Part shown: positions 43,088-55,066 of the stretch, one piece after another
Numbering within the stretch: the first letter of the stretch is position 1
Layout of the letters: each line of letters starts with the position of its first letter
Source of the DNA: Branchiostoma floridae
Taxonomy: Eukaryota; Chordata; Leptocardii; Amphioxiformes; Branchiostomatidae
Reading direction: 5' to 3'
Length of the DNA stretch: 64,000 nucleotides
Assembly: GCF_000003815.2 (NCBI RefSeq)
Contig: NC_049982.1
Location: forward strand, 30,912,407 to 30,976,406
Notes under the pieces: generated by a model
The model's input: only the letters and a program-made list of their open reading frames with translations
Told to the model about the DNA's origin: nothing
The model's database searches: none
Position numbers and translations under genes: made by a program

Positions 43088-46000
43088 ATGCATTATCAGC
43101 CGAAAGGTGAGTTATAAGTTTCATCTCCTATCTATTTCTTATCTTTATATATAAGTGATGAAAGAAAAGAGAAGAACCGGAGTACTTAAAGACATATGTT
43201 TGAGAAAGAGTATGCTGTTGGTGGGTAGTATGGGTTCAAAAAGTGAAAAACGGAAAAGGGAGTCCTTTTAAACTTTCTAAGATAAAAAGCTTAAGGACTA
43301 AAAGATTTAGGACCATTAAACTAGGGTCAGTAATGGGAGGTGGAGCTTTTCATTTCGCCGCTTTTCACTGAACGAAGACAGGTAACGTTACCCATTTATA
43401 TGTTTTAAATGCGCAAGATCGGTAACGCGACAAGATTTGAACCAAGAATCCATGGCTTCTGGGTCGAATACCCTACAATTTCGAAAATATAGAAGAAGAA
43501 ACAAAACATCGTCTTTATTTCATTTGTTGACAGTAAACATACTAGCGTGGATGCTGTTCTTTGTGGCGGTGGTCCGCTTTGTGTCCGCTCTTCCTACCGG
43601 GACATCCCGACTGCCACACCGTCAAGATCGCTCTGTGCACCGCCATACGAACCCCAAACCTTACGATCCCTGTGGGCACAGGGGATACGGCAAGGACCTT
43701 CAACTGACGAGGAAAACAATCCAACAGACCAACGACACTATAAATATGATAGTGAGTAAATGTTAATGTATGGCATAAATTTACTCGAATAATTGTGTGT
43801 TTGTTCTTGCCGCGTATGTACATGTGCGTATACAGTTTTTTTTTCTAGATCACTGATTACATCCATGAAAAATCTAGGTATAGTTTTTGACGTGTGTGTT
43901 CGTGTGTTTGTGTTTCCGGATATTTGTGGCTAGCATAACTCCAGAATGAATGAATACACTGAATGTATTGCAATAATATTTAGTATTTGGGTAGGGATTG
44001 GAAAAACAAAGGTCATGGTTGATTTTGGGACCTTTGGTAAGTGACCTTGGTACTAGCGGCAGAACTTCAGTTTTGGTATCTTTTGTGCTTGACATGCTAT
44101 GGTCTTGATTTTTGGTGGTAGATAGCTTGTGATGTAAGGAGGAAGTAATGTATGTTTGGGCCCACTAGTTGCTCATAATTTAAGCAAAATTGGCCACCAT
44201 AATCTTCCTATTTCGTTTATATCTCTGTACGTTGGACCAAATTGCGCCAGGCATTCGCAAATTGGCGCAAACCGCCTGAAATTGCGATTAGTGTTGTAGA
44301 ATTAGAACACCTCGCAACTAGCAGAAATGGTCGCAAACTGGCGCATATTCTATTAATAATCTTCCCTATGTAGGGCCAAGTATCAAATTATCTCATACAT
44401 TCAATATTACACATTGGTTTTTGATCCAGCGTCAACACTTCGCGTGTACGACTTCCATTAACTTGGCCATCTTGACTTTCAACGAAAGTACGCCACACAT
44501 CAATGTGATCGCAAAAAAAAGTAACGCTTACATACAAAGTGGCCTCAATGCTCTAACGCAATTTGGCGCCGTCCAATAAAAAACGGTTGATATGAAGGAT
44601 ATTTATGTTTTTTTCCGAAGGAGAAAATATATAATTTTTGCTGGTGTGTTCTTTCTCCAAGAAGAAAAGGTTAACGGTAAGGTTTACGGTCTACTTAGAT
44701 TGGCTATCACTCTGATGCCCCCATTCATACCCCAAATTCTTTTTGTATCACCTGCGCACACTACTTTGAGGCGAGCCTAATGGTATAGTATTGTATGCGA
44801 GTAGTTTGCTACAAGGCTAGAGGGAAAACATTCTGCATTTTTGCAAAAATGTTGCCTTTCTAGTTTTGTTCTAAATTTCTACTAGTAATTACAGTCAATC
44901 AATCTTGTTTACAAGTTGTTATCCTATCTCTACGTTGTTAGCTACCTGTTTTAATGAGAATATTCGTTGCGCTTGTTTTACAGAAATTGAAAGCCTTCAG
45001 GGATGAATCGTACCAGACTGGTGTCATCGACACCACCCCATCTTCTCAGGTTAGTTTTTTTACCTCCGACTGGAGTATTGTATTTGGCTGTGTTTGTGCG
45101 TTCATACCTTTTACTCAAGGCTTGATGGATTTGATTAGATTTTGTATGAAGAAGCTCGGTGATCTTGGTTCTTCCTCTAGCGGTATTTTCAGGTACCGCA
45201 AAATAACGGGAAGACCCCCCCCCCCCCTCCTGTATGTCTGTATCTGTATCTGTCTGTATCTGTATAGCCGGTATAACCGCCGTTCGGCGTAACACACCAG
45301 CTTTGCAGGCACGCGGCGCGGCAGCAGCTGGTTATATTACACCGAACGACTCGTTACCCCTAACTTTTGCACATCTATCTGCAAGCGTTCTTTAAAACTA
45401 CCGAGAGAAGATGCCCCGATGTCTGACAGTAATGCAGTATACCAGTACGCCATGGTCAACCGTCCCCGACGAAGGTGATTGATTAAGTGAAGAAGGAAAG
45501 GTGCAGATCACTTACATAAGTGATGGCTAGGTTATTAAGCTAAGAAATTCACACAAAAATACTTCATTAAGGTTTGAGGTATTCCATTTGTGAAGTTAGT
45601 AAAATAACACTTGAAAAAAGCTGACTTCTGTATGCATCTATCGAAGAAAGAGTTTTGTGGACATGTATATGATTTTCATTTATTTTTCTTTTTTCTCTTT
45701 TACTCTATCCGTTACTTTCTTTCTTTAAGTCTCTTCCTTTCTTGTCTTTCTTTTTCTTTCTATCCTACTCATTTCTTTCTTTCTTTTCCCCACTCACGTA
45801 CTCTCTTTGTCAAACACACACTCACCTACACACACACACACACACACAGATACACACACACAGAGACAAACACACACACACAGATACATACCCACACGCG
45901 CACACACACACGCACGCACACACACACACACAAACACAAACACACACACGCACACACAAACAAACACTTTCCTCACATTCGTTTTCAAGATGAACTGTTC

Positions 46001-46712
46001 ATAATGAAAGATTCTGCATTATCCAGAACGACAGCGGGCTGGTTCCCCTGTATCGTCTCCTCAGCGGATACGATCTGACCATCCCACAAGTCATCTTGGA
46101 AGCACCGGATGTCGACGACTACGACGCCACCTTGCGGAATTTGCTAGATCGCACCGGTGTCACCCTGAGCAACTTGCTGTTCAAACTAAGATTAACGGTA
46201 AGAAACTTCTCAGTGAATACAACAATTTCGTACAACAAAATCGCACTTATAACTTCATCTTGGCAAATACACGTATATTCAATATGATAGATATGACTTG
46301 TAAGGTAGGTCTACTTTATAGCTTAATAATCTTACTGTTAGTAGTGAGATCTTATAGTGCGATTGTAAGCTCCGATCACTTCAGCCCCTGGCTGCCAAGA
46401 GAGGGTAGCCCAATTACAATAACAATAATAACAATAACAAAATAACAATAACTAAATCACAAGATTCTATTGGATTTTACGTCATATTTGTGTCTTTATT
46501 TTCAAATTGTACAGATGAGGGCAGCAGGGGAAATGGGCGACCCCACTGAGCCACAGGGGTGGACGGTAGATCCCATTCCCCTTGAGGACGTGGGGAACAA
46601 TCAGTTCTATCATGCTTTGAGAGACCTTGTCTTCTTCGAACGCTTGTACGACACCCTGGAGCGGCTGAACACGCAGCTCGAATCAGAGGTGGCTGCATGT
46701 GGCGAAATCTGA
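43088..46712 (+). CDS. Secreted IL-6/CNTF-family-like four-helix cytokine 1
   Basis: Exons: 43088-43106, 43534-43751, 44984-45049, 46027-46197, 46515-46712; 223 residues. Exon 1 gives six residues (MHYQPK) and a phase-1 donor. Exon 2 continues [19 protein letters not shown], a clear signal peptide with likely cleavage before LPTG, then predicted helix A ([19 protein letters not shown]). Exon 3 is the A-B loop. Exon 4 holds helices B and C ([30 protein letters not shown]). Exon 5 holds the C-D loop ([13 protein letters not shown]) and helix D ([20 protein letters not shown]). Phases 1,0,0,0 and the helix-to-exon map equal the IL-6/G-CSF gene plan. Two cysteines in the mature chain (PYDPCG, AACGEI) could form a bond. 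Expected role: ligand of a gp130-type receptor. Family assignment rests on structure-like features; sequence identity to known members looks low. Confidence 0.65.
43405..43482 (-). repeat. SINE head fragment next to cytokine exon 2
   Basis: On the minus strand: CGACCCAGAAGCCATGGATT then TTGGTTCAAATCTTGTCGC, a B-box-like stretch, just 50 bp before the exon 2 acceptor. It creates the spurious upstream ATG at 43437, which is not the start because exon 1 joins in phase at 43534. Confidence 0.45.
44765..44870. repeat. Dispersed repeat motif (AGCCTAATGGTATAGTATT)
   Basis: Related stretches occur near 48405-48490, 50500-50570 and 61800-62030, with CTAGAAAGGCAACATT / CTCACTCTATAGTAT. Copies lie inside introns of both cytokine genes. 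Confidence 0.4.
45680..45985. repeat. Pyrimidine tract and (CA)n microsatellite
   Basis: A TTTCTTTC-rich tract at 45680-45795 followed by about 150 bp of CACACA with GATACA and ACGCA interruptions. It lies in intron 3 of cytokine gene 1. All ORFs across it (THTHTH) are artefacts. Confidence 0.95.
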
Positions 46713-46730
46713 GAGGACTTTACAATTCTA

Positions 46731-46879
46731 AGTACGCATGTGCAGTGAAATGCATTGTAGGTGCAATGTTAAAGCGAACAGTTCTTTTCCCAGCCATCAT
46801 CTCGATTTACATAACAATGTAATTGGGGCCTCCACTTTTGACATATTACCCACAATGCATTTCACTGCGCATGCGTACT
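46731..46879. mobile_element. Small MITE in cytokine 1 3' UTR (AGTACGCATGTGCAGTG ends)
   Basis: AGTACGCATGTGCAGTGAAATGCATTGT is inverted at 46852-46879 (ACAATGCATTTCACTGCGCATGCGTACT). It starts 18 bp after the stop codon. Just downstream, 46905-47032 has a direct repeat (CTTCAGTGGTACAAGTACAAGCGTT) around a second hairpin. Confidence 0.65.
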
Positions 46880-47388
46880 TTAGGATTACACATGCCAATG
46901 CCACCTTCAGTGGTACAAGTACAAGCGTTAGTATTTTTCTCAAATTACTACTACTGTACTTCCACTACTACTGTCAGTCACTAGTAGTAATTTGAGAAAA
47001 TACTAACCTTCAGTGGTACAAGTACAAGCGTTGGGATTTTCTCAAATTAATGATCAAATAATCTGTTTTTCAATTTTTGTAGATTGTTTGTTGAAAAAAC
47101 AAACTCGACATAAGATACAAAATATGTACTAGTAGAACCCCCTCCTGTGTTTCGCACGCATCCAAAATGGATGACATTGGCAACCGCATGGGAACAGTTG
47201 CTATGCAACACGTGAAAGTATGGAAAGAATCAAACAACAGTCAATGTATTCTTCAATAAGCATTATGAATTGTAGTCAGTATCTGACATTCAAAAGTAAT
47301 AGAAATTAGTATTTTTCTTATTAGAATGCTGTTAAATAGATGTGGTAAGGGAATAGATACAAAACCATTTCAAAACATAATTGGGTAG

Positions 47389-47394
47389 AATAAA
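47389..47394 (+). terminator. Candidate poly(A) signal for cytokine gene 1
   Basis: AATAAA about 680 bp after the stop codon; the first strong hexamer downstream in this orientation that I found. Uncertain. Confidence 0.3.
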
Positions 47395-50300
47395 GACCGT
47401 TTCGACCGTATAATCAGATAAATATATTTGTTTTGAGGATTTGAGTCTAGATTTTTGTAATGGTTATCCAAACCAGCTGGTATATTCAGTCGAGTCAAGT
47501 CCGTGTGATGTCTGTAAGCTTTTCATACGCAGTATATATAATAATATAATACGCACCTCGTAAGCATCGTAATCGTTTTTGTCAGGTTTAGATACGCTGT
47601 CAAGTGTAGAAGTTGTTTAGTTGATATTTTGAAGAATCTGCAACAAGTTGGATTTGTTTTGATAATGACTTAGTAACTGCCTTGCAAGTTGTAACAAGTA
47701 TATATTGACAACTAGAATACAAAATAATACAATGAAAATTATTGAATAACGCAATGTCCATGTACAATGTAGTAATAAGTAAACATTACAAATTAAAAAC
47801 TAGAAAAAGAAACTTATCTATTGTTGAACATTGTTGCCGTACCGGTAATGGAGGCTAGGGGGCTCTCATGCCACTAGGTAGTTCGTCCGCACCTGCAGTT
47901 TACTTTTATGTTGCAAGGCGTTGTTGTCCTACGTTTGGTGACTCATCTTCCTGAAAAGTACAACATATGGAATGTATCGTTGGATGTCTATGAAGTTCCA
48001 TATGGTAAGATACGTTGTAGAACACATTTTTCATCGTATTTTACAAAATATCGTATAGAATCTATAAAAATCATTACAGGATGGTTAGTAAAGCGACAAC
48101 CTCAATGCCTCTACAACTTACTCTTACTAACTACTTCTACCAAACGCCTTTATATATGCCTTATGGTGAGCCCTCATATTAACGTTGTATATATTGTTCA
48201 ACCACTGGGGCTATGCTTTCGTGGAAGCCTTGGGCTAGTTGTAGCCATGCCTGGGTCTCTTTATACAGTTGGACACAAAAAAATCAAATCGAATCAATGG
48301 CAAGGATGCAATGGGTTGCGTTTAAAGAACGTGTCGATAGGTGGCGCACTCTTGCAACATCAATTTCATATAGGGTAAAATGGTAGTTTAACAGGCTAAA
48401 ACGCACAGAGCTGTATGTAACTAGAAAGGCAACATTACCAAGTCACAAGCACACAAAAACATACCATTAGGCTCACTCTATAGTATATTAAAAAAAAATC
48501 TCATGTCTAACATAACAGCTAATATGCAAGCTAAGCTCTCATTGGTTACTGACAGAAGAGGAAAGAAAAGGAACACACCAGCAAACAGCAAAACAATATG
48601 TGATCCCCTACGGCAAAAATATAATGAGGAATACCCCTCACCACACAGAATTTTAGATATTTATATGTAAGGGCAAACGCCACTTTCCGCACTAGTTCAT
48701 AGTCCCTTTCCACTGAGACGGAGACCATTGAGCGAAGTACCAAAATTCTAATATTTCAAACAAATTTCACTGATAAAGAAATACATTCTACAATTTTTGG
48801 GAGTTTTTCCCTGAATTCAGTTATTTTCGTTCAGCGGACTCCAACCTTGGAACAGGGGGCTCAAACTTACTCCAAACACTCAAAGTTTAGTTTACTAGAA
48901 GGAGGGGTAAGAAACGACCCAATGTAAATAGAGTAAACCACTTTACAAAACCTTTACATAACAAAAACTTGTAGGTCAGAGTACAAGTTGACCTCAAAGC
49001 TTGGCTGTTTTTATATTTGTTTTGGACGTGAGCTCGCTTGTTTTTGGATGCCTTTTAAGACCTTTGGATGTTTTTACCAGGGCACTATGCTGAGGGGGTT
49101 TAGATAAGAATTCTGTCCACATTTGGAAGACGTCCAAATGAGAAGCAAAAAAAGTCCTGCAGAAAACACGCCTAGCTAGCTGACAGACACGAAGACAGCT
49201 TTACAAAACAAAAAACAAAACAAAAACATTTTATGAAGTATTTCTGTCTCAACAATTAGAATGATTACAATGCAATAATTCTTAAGATCAAGACAAGAAC
49301 ACAATGATAATTCAACATCTATCAAACATATATCGAAAAGAGGCACGTTTGTTACACACAACATAGTTTTTCTAGCTTGATATAACTATGTAACGTTATA
49401 TATTTTTTTACATAGCAGTCTTTTATAAATTAATTATAAATTCTTTTATAGATTTCCGTTTTCGAAATTAACTGTCTTTGTAGATAAATTTTTCTAAACT
49501 GATTTTGTATATTACTGATTTGGTAGACTTCTGTTTTTGTACTCGACTGTTTTTTTTTTAATTGCCATTTATGCAAGGTACTCTAGAGCCTGACTTCTCA
49601 ACTGCTTCAATACAACTTGGTCATATCAACAGGTTGATTCGATTATCTGGATAACGTTAACACCTAACACCCTCTCGCGCTTCGATTTCCCGCCGTTTGC
49701 AAAAACTTTTCGTCCGTTATGTAAACTGTAGAGAGCAGCTGCAAGATGAGCAAATAGTGCAAAAGAAATATCGGAAAACTGTCGTAGAGTGCCAAAGTCA
49801 GTCTTTAACTCAAAGAACTATATGTGAAATAACAAAAACGAATAATCTGTCATTCAGTTTACCATACTATGTGCGTTTAACTCTTTGTTCAACCTTCCTG
49901 ACGACTTAGATCTCATAATGAAGGCACATTATTTCTCAATTTTTTATTCGCACACTCGCATCAGTTGTTGGGTTTCCAGAGGTTGTCATCCATATAATCA
50001 AATCAACATAGCCTCTACGTTCATGATTCACGTAATGACCTTCAAACTGACACCTAACCGGTGAACGACCCGTCAAACTACACCTCTGCTTCCTACAATC
50101 TTCAAACACCGCAACATAACGTTCAACACCGCACGTACATGTCTGGTACACCAGTCTAGTTGTAACGACAACTTCGTGACCAAAGACACGAGTGTTCAGT
50201 CTCCGTGTCATGTCACAACCTGACACATTGTACAACAATGGATGTCCAAAGCGACAGGAAGACAAAACGTTATTGCGTCAACAACAAGCCGCAAACTGCA

Positions 50301-51739
50301 CCTATTTCCTCAACGAGAGAACAGTAGCCTTGTTTGCAGGCCTTCTAGGGCTTCTAGGCTCCGACGTGCGATTTTCAACATGGGCTCAAGGACTACGACA
50401 TCGAGCTTAGAATTTAAGAACCCTACCCTTGTTTAAAGTCGCAAATTAGCAAAGAAAATACAACTAAAAGGCATAATTTTCGCAACAAAATGCAAAATGT
50501 TTCCTCGTAGCCCTTCGGCAAACTACTCGCACACAGTACTATACCGTTAGGCTTACCATATAGTATTTCGTGTGAGTAAAAAATCGACCTACATCTGCTT
50601 GGTTTTGAACCGGGTCATTAATACTATACCATTAGGCGCACCCAATAAAGTTAGTTTGCGAGTAACAAATTAACAACGCATAATATACATTTACAAAATA
50701 CAGATGATGGACAGATAAAGACACACACACAGATAATGTCTTATCCCAGTTCTAGCTTCTGATTGGTTAATGACAGAAAAAGGAGGAATAAAAATAACAC
50801 ATCAGCAAAAACACTTGCGTTTTTCCTAACAGAGAAAACATAATTGACTTCGGCCGTACGTAGAATGTCTGTAAACAAGCCTCGACTAAAAGGGACATTT
50901 CGTAAAAACGGGATGCTATGACTAAGGATAAAGTTGGCCATGGCGCCATATATAGCTAGGCCCCAAGGCCATAATTTACCAAACACAAGACTGCGTTACA
51001 CCAAGGAGGTTTAGAGGGGACACCTCCTTGGTTACACCTACATGTGCTGTCATTGACCTTGTTTGTTAGAGTACAAGTTCAACGACCCCAAATGAAAAAC
51101 AGTCCTCCATATTCCCTACTAATACTAGATTAAACGGCACTTGTTTACCCACGTTTCTATAATTAGAGAAAGAAAGCCTTGAAAAGGTCTGCTCCCTTGT
51201 GGAATAGTATGTAGGACGGACGGAAAGGTATTTTGAGGGGGAGCTAGAGGGTTCAAAGGTTAACAAAGTCTTTAAGGCAAATAGTATGTGTCTTTTTCTG
51301 TCGTTGCTGCTAGGACGGAGTAAAAGTAATTTGAGCCAGTGCATGTTTTTTAATCTCTGTTATCTTTCAACTTTCTTAAGCTTATAACTTCTTTTCTTCC
51401 TAAAATGATTTGAATAATGATAACGGAATGAAAAAAAAATTAACTAATAATTCGAATGAAATATTTGAAGTTCCGAAAAAAAATTATTAAAAAGCAAACC
51501 CCAGTGATGACCCGGGACGAGGGGAGATACAGACTTAGCAACATTTGGGATTGTGTTCTCGCCGCAAAAGCGCCACCTACATCGGCTTCATAGCAACGAG
51601 GAAAAGTTCTCCAGCCAAAATCAGAAGCTCTGAGGAAGATGTCTGATAGGCATTGAAATGTAAGAAGGTAAGAGACATAATACTGGCTCTGCAAAAGAAA
51701 ACTCACGTATCCAAAATCTTTCCTTCTTTGAATTTCTTT

Positions 51740-51972
51740 TTTTCTTATAGGTTAGACTGAAAATACAGGTATGCATGAGCTTCCGTTTTCTCAGTCTCGA
51801 TGAGGGAGAGAAAAATAAGCTTTCTAACTGTTTGTTCAATGACGAGGGACAAGGCATTGGCAGGTGCGTATACAGCACTAACACTTTGCAGAAACCGTTA
51901 GGATTCAAATTCATTCAAACCACAAAGGATACCACGCCCAGCTCCGAATGTCACGTAGCAGTTATTAAGTAG
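51740..51972 (+). CDS. Possible orphan exon or short ORF
   Basis: After a pyrimidine tract and TATAG acceptor-like site (51739-51750), a frame runs VRLKIQVCMSFRFLSLDEGE... to the stop at 51970 (last residues CHVAVIK). It is polar and balanced in composition, with four cysteines. I do not recognise it and no partner exon was found. It may be chance or a decayed gene. Confidence 0.2.
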
Positions 51973-52349
51973 TGTGAGACAAACATCGTTAAGCCGACGT
52001 CACACAGTCGTAAGATACCTCATCCTGTGACTCTGTGAGCTCTAAAAAAACTTTTGACAGCAAAATGGCAACAGGTGTTTTCTAGATAACTGCGCAATTT
52101 TTGTAGTCTCAGGTCTCCGGGCCTCGTCCAATGAGACAAGGTAGATTTTCAGGTGAAAGATATGCTGAATTCTAGGCCGATTATGATATTCAGCGACCTT
52201 TTAGAGATTGAAAAATCGGCAGAAAGCCCTTCACAGTGTAACGATCCATTCAAAATTACAAGAAAAGTGAAAATGTTGGGCCCAAAACAATCCCCTATTA
52301 TGTTTCGTAATAGTTTTACTTGGTTACCACGTAACAATACTCCAAGGTC

Positions 52350-52490
52350 ACTCCAGTGTTACGGGTTACATTTGTAACTGTAACAACATCTCCAGGGTTA
52401 CGGGTTACATTGTACCTGTAACAACATCTCCAGGGTTACGTGTTACATTGTACCTGTAACAACATCTCCATGGTTACGGGTTACATTGTA
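52350..52490. repeat. 38-bp tandem repeat
   Basis: About 3.5 copies of CTCCAGGGTTACGGGTTACATTGTACCTGTAACAACAT. Each unit is itself partly palindromic (GGTTACA...TGTAACA). Confidence 0.9.
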
Positions 52491-52801
52491 ACTCCGAAGA
52501 AGCAGGGGTTCCAAAAGTTGCTTGAGAAATTCCCTACCCCATTTAGGCCTAAGTCACATTTCCAAACTGGCGGGGCCCGGCCGTGGAGCTTTTGGGAGGG
52601 AAAATAATGATATAGAAGACATGAAAATACACAAAATGTCAACATAAGATTCAAGGGCATGATTTGTGTGTATGTCTAGGTATGCATTTTAATTTTTCGT
52701 TCCTTTGATACATCCCGGTCAGGCCCCGGTTTGGAAATGTGACCTAAGCTTTAGACAAGAATAGTTTTTGATCCTCACAACTCCTACTCTTTTTCATAAG
52801 T

Positions 52802-53055
52802 CAGGGCTCGAAATACCACCTGCATATTTTATACATAAATGTGATATGATGTAGGTGTATGTGGATTGTTATTAGCTGCATTAAATGTTTCCACCTATAA
52901 AGTATAAAACAAAACAAAAAAGGTTCCTGAACAATTCTAGTATGATCCATACTTCCTAACTTCAGAGTAGTGCAGGTAAAATTTGTCTGGTGCAGGTAAT
53001 TTTCAATGTTACCTGCACCAGTGCAGGTATGCAGAAAAATGTATTTCGAGCCCTG
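52802..53055. mobile_element. hAT-like MITE (CAGGGCTCGAAAT ends)
   Basis: The left end CAGGGCTCGAAATACCACCTGCA and right end TGCAGAAAAATGTATTTCGAGCCCTG are inverted. CAGGGCTCGAAAT is a widespread hAT-type terminus. TAAGT flanks both sides, a partial duplication. 254 bp. Confidence 0.7.
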
Positions 53056-53129
53056 TAAGTGTTGTGAGGTCTTTTACATGCGCGAGGCGTGACTCTCCTC
53101 AAACACAGGGCATCCATTTACATGTAACG

Positions 53130-53320
53130 TCATGTCCGAAGGAAGACCTGATCGATGAAATCGAAGCTTGGTACACATGTTCACCTAAGAGGAGTAAGGG
53201 AAGTCGTGTGAAGCAACCGTTCTCAAGGGCACAAGATCGGTAACATGACATGATTCGAACCCAGGACCTCTGGGTTCTGCGGGGCCAAATACCATGCCAT
53301 TAGTCTACATGACCGCACAA
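53130..53320 (-). mobile_element. tRNA-derived SINE fragment
   Basis: Minus strand: TGTAGACTAATGGCATGG (A-box-like) and GGTCCTGGGTTCGAATCATG (B box), followed by the ACCGATCTTGTGCCCTTGAGAA tail shared with the other SINE copies. Confidence 0.6.
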
Positions 53321-53342
53321 AATTTCATTCTATACTCATTAG

Positions 53343-53741
53343 TAGGGGTGGGTACCGGTATAGAACATTCAGGCCCAGGTTCGGTTCAGGTCCAGAGGAT
53401 CAGGTTCAGGTTCGGACCTGAATTCAGTATGTGAAAACCTGTGGCGATGGGCGATACTAAAAAAAATGGTCCATTTCACTACAAAGAAATCTGTTTTGTG
53501 GAGATTCAACTCCCACTGGCGTTTTAAAATCGATTGACTGTAAAACTTGGTAGAAATGACTATAGGCTCTACTTTACTTCGCTCTCGTTATTTTCCTTCA
53601 CCGGTAAGCCCCAAAACGTGTGAATGCATGATCATATAACCTGTTCATTTTCCAATAGGAAACATGCAGTCCACCGAATCTTTCCGGTCCAATAAGACAA
53701 ACTGGTTCCGTACCGATACACCGTACCAGTACTCAGGCCTA
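53343..53741. mobile_element. Complete hAT-like MITE with 8-bp target duplication
   Basis: Termini TAGGGGTGGGTACCGG and (reverse complement of right end) TAGGCCTGAGTACTGG. Flanked by CTCATTAG at 53335-53342 and 53742-53749, a perfect 8-bp duplication as expected for hAT. 399 bp. Its left half matches 6158-6412. The internal region is rich in TTCAGGTCC/GGACCTGAA palindromes. Confidence 0.85.
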
Positions 53742-54445
53742 CTCATTAGTAAACGCCATGTTTCAAGTGTATTTACTGGAGGGGTGTGTGATTTCTGTGT
53801 AAACTTGGGCTTTGTATAATTCCGTGTAAGTCGTATCGTAAACGTACTTCCAGTTAAAGCAGGAAACCGTATCAAAGGCGGTGAACATGTGTTGCCGGAG
53901 TCTGAACATATAGACGATGCAAATATTTGTACAAGTGCTTTGATTGTGTAATTCAGAGTGATTTAGTGTGACGTGTCGAATGACTACTGGTACACCGTGT
54001 ACGAACTGAAGTGGGGAGGGGGGCGCGGAAAGATAGTGTTACATCAATGGACACAGTGAAAGACTTCGGGCCACACATGGTTGACTTTTCACGACTTAAA
54101 TTAGCCGGCTATGTGTTGAACAAGTCCCAGAATTACAGCGGACGTTAATTGTGATGTCAACAACAAAATCAAACAGAATTTGAGTACCGAACTCACGCGT
54201 CTTCTAAGCCTCGAGGGTTAGTTTATGTACGTCACCAGGTGAGCCTATTTTGGTAACAGACACGGCGTGCGTTACAATGTAGGTTTAGACACGGTCGGTT
54301 TGGAAATGCGTGTTTGAAGTAAAGAATGGCAGTGTGACAGGTTGTATAAACTTAACAGGTGGCTAAGGGTGCATAGAGTAAGGAAAACGAATTAGCTCGA
54401 GTGGAGAGGGCGATGCAGAAATACACGCAACCAGACAGACACAGA

Positions 54446-54719
54446 CACAGAGAGAAGCGAAGAGAGAAACTACCGGGGGGTGGGTGGTGGAGAGGGAGAG
54501 AGACAGAGAGAGAGGGGGAAGGGAGAGAGAGAGAGAGACATAGAGAGATAGAAAGAGAGAGGGAGGGTAGAGCCTGTTTTGGCACAGAGAGAGGCGAAGA
54601 GAGAAACTACCGGGGGGTGGGTGGTGGAGAGGGAGGGAGACAGAGAGAGAGAGGGGGAGGGAGAGAGAGAGACATAGAGAGATAGAAAGAGAGAGAGGGG
54701 GGATAGAGCCTGTTTTGCC
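54446..54719. repeat. GA-rich microsatellite, tandemly duplicated (~137-bp unit)
   Basis: Two copies starting CACAGAGAGARGCGAAGAG, each with CTACCGGGGGGTGGGTGGTG and long GAGA runs, ending TAGAGCCTGTTTTG. Confidence 0.9.
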
Positions 54720-54805
54720 CTCCCCTTCGGAATTCACTCTTCGGAAAATCTAAATAAAGAAATAAAGAAAATCTGATTACAGTAGAATTACTGCAATTTA
54801 CAAAG

Positions 54806-55066
54806 TCACCAAACTACTCGCAAACAAATATACAACGAAAGATGCAAGCGCAAGTGGTGACGTTGTCTTCCATTCTTTTCTAAAAATAAGTGAAAACGAG
54901 AGAAAGAACTATATACACTCTATACGATCCTACTATTGTACGATCGCTGAAAGTAAAACAAAGGCACCAAGGTAGTCGAAAACAAACATACAGCTATAGT
55001 GTTGTGTTGCAAACTGACGTCGTCTACCAATTCTTTTCTATAAAAAGAAGATTGACCGTGTGAGAA
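54806..55066. repeat. Diverged direct repeat (~100 bp, two copies) with TATA-like core
   Basis: Copies 54806-54905 and 54964-55066 share CTCGCAAACAAATATACA and CCATTCTTTTCTAWAAATAAG-type sequence. The second contains CTATAAAAAG at 55039. No downstream gene was identified. Confidence 0.45.

Noticed and set aside
43437..43533. Upstream ATG extending cytokine 1 exon 2
   Set aside because: The segment derives from a SINE head. The exon at 43088-43106 joins at 43534 in phase and matches the IL-6-type exon plan.
45611..46078. Long ORF rich in Thr-His
   Set aside because: It is translation of a (CA)n microsatellite; the real cytokine exon 4 begins at 46027 in another frame.
47908..48378. 156-codon ORF
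   Set aside because: No recognisable domain, no convincing splice or promoter context, and it overlaps dispersed repeat motifs.
52153..52377. 74-codon ORF
   Set aside because: Composition is plausible, but there is no motif, no acceptor or donor pairing and no neighbouring exon.
54352..54737. Leu/Ser-rich minus-strand ORFs
   Set aside because: They read through GA/CT microsatellites.
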